The notes beneath the pieces were generated by a model. The model saw nothing but the letters and a program-made list of their open reading frames with translations, made no database searches and was not told the DNA's origin. A stretch of DNA of 5,969 nt from Methanobacteriota archaeon (GTDB lineage Archaea > Thermoplasmatota > Poseidoniia > Poseidoniales > Thalassarchaeaceae). Of this stretch, positions 5,760 through 5,969 are shown piece after piece. Numbering within the stretch: position 1 is the first letter of the stretch; the number at the start of each line of letters is the position of its first letter. The position numbers and the translations under genes are program-made. The stretch covers positions 1 to 5,969 of the forward strand of contig JACNFL010000244.1 in assembly GCA_014384685.1 (NCBI GenBank). Reading direction: 5' to 3'.

Positions 5760-5969
5760 TCATGATTCAATGTCTGCTAGAGTTGTTAATGGATAGAGTG
5801 GAACACCGGCTTCCGAAAAAGCCTCCATCCCCCCTTCTTGTCGGTCAAGAATTGTGATGCAACCGACTACATCACAACCCATCTCAATAAGTCGGTCAAC
5901 TGCTTTTAGTGCAGACCCGCCAGTAGTGGTAACATCTTCTAAAATGACACATCGATCACCAGATAATAG
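5760..5969 (-). CDS. pyrE: Orotate phosphoribosyltransferase, C-terminal part (5' end beyond window)
   Basis: The last 69 codons of a gene on the minus strand, open at the window edge, ending in TGA at 5760-5762. The visible protein contains the phosphoribosyltransferase PRPP-binding signature VILEDVTTTGGSALKAV (8-24), with the paired acidic residues and the TTGGS loop. It is followed by a hydrophobic strand and ITILDRQEGG (39-48), which is diagnostic of PyrE. OPRTase transfers orotate to PRPP to make OMP in pyrimidine synthesis. Other PRPP-binding enzymes lack the DRQEGG element, so the call is firm even though only the last third or so is present. The end, PLTTLADIES, matches the usual C-terminal position. 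Confidence 0.93.
   Translation of the reverse strand, partial: LLSGDRCVILEDVTTTGGSALKAVDRLIEMGCDVVGCITILDRQEGGMEAFSEAGVPLYPLTTLADIES

Overview
The window looks like a fragment of a planktonic archaeon, most plausibly Marine Group II/III (Thermoplasmatota). This rests on several features: moderate-to-low GC, start codons without Shine-Dalgarno sequences, archaeal TATA-like boxes about 25-35 bases upstream of several starts (leaderless or short-leader mRNAs), a lipobox lipoprotein, and oligo-T tracts rather than hairpin-plus-U terminators. The assignment is an inference; no taxonomic marker gene is present.

Layout. 1-632 (minus): the 5' part of a large secreted lipoprotein gene, interrupted by an in-frame TAG while recognisable coding continues to the window edge. 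741-1880 (plus, divergent from it): a cytoplasmic beta-propeller protein of unknown role, followed by a T-tract. 1881-2922: about 1 kb without a credible gene. Within it, about 2010-2840 shows dense, nested complementarity on the plus strand (a 10-bp helix, an 8-bp helix spanning more than 500 nt, a 12-bp 3' hairpin, many local hairpins, GCAA/GAAA and CUCG loops), preceded by a well-placed TATA box. I read it as a large (about 830 nt) structured non-coding RNA that I cannot match to RNase P, SRP, rRNA, tmRNA or a group I/II intron. 2923-4527 (minus, convergent with the RNA): class II fumarase with an N-terminal ribbon-helix-helix-like domain. 4637-5140 (minus): cyclophilin-type peptidyl-prolyl isomerase. 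5199-5627 (minus): SnoaL/NTF2-like protein. 5760-5969 (minus): C-terminal end of orotate phosphoribosyltransferase, cut by the window edge.

The minus-strand genes fumarase, cyclophilin, SnoaL-like and pyrE are housekeeping or accessory metabolic genes. They appear as mostly separate transcription units, although the SnoaL-like gene and cyclophilin may be cotranscribed. No functional pathway ties them together. The most unusual content is the large RNA candidate, followed by the RHH-fumarase fusion and the nonsense codon in the lipoprotein gene.
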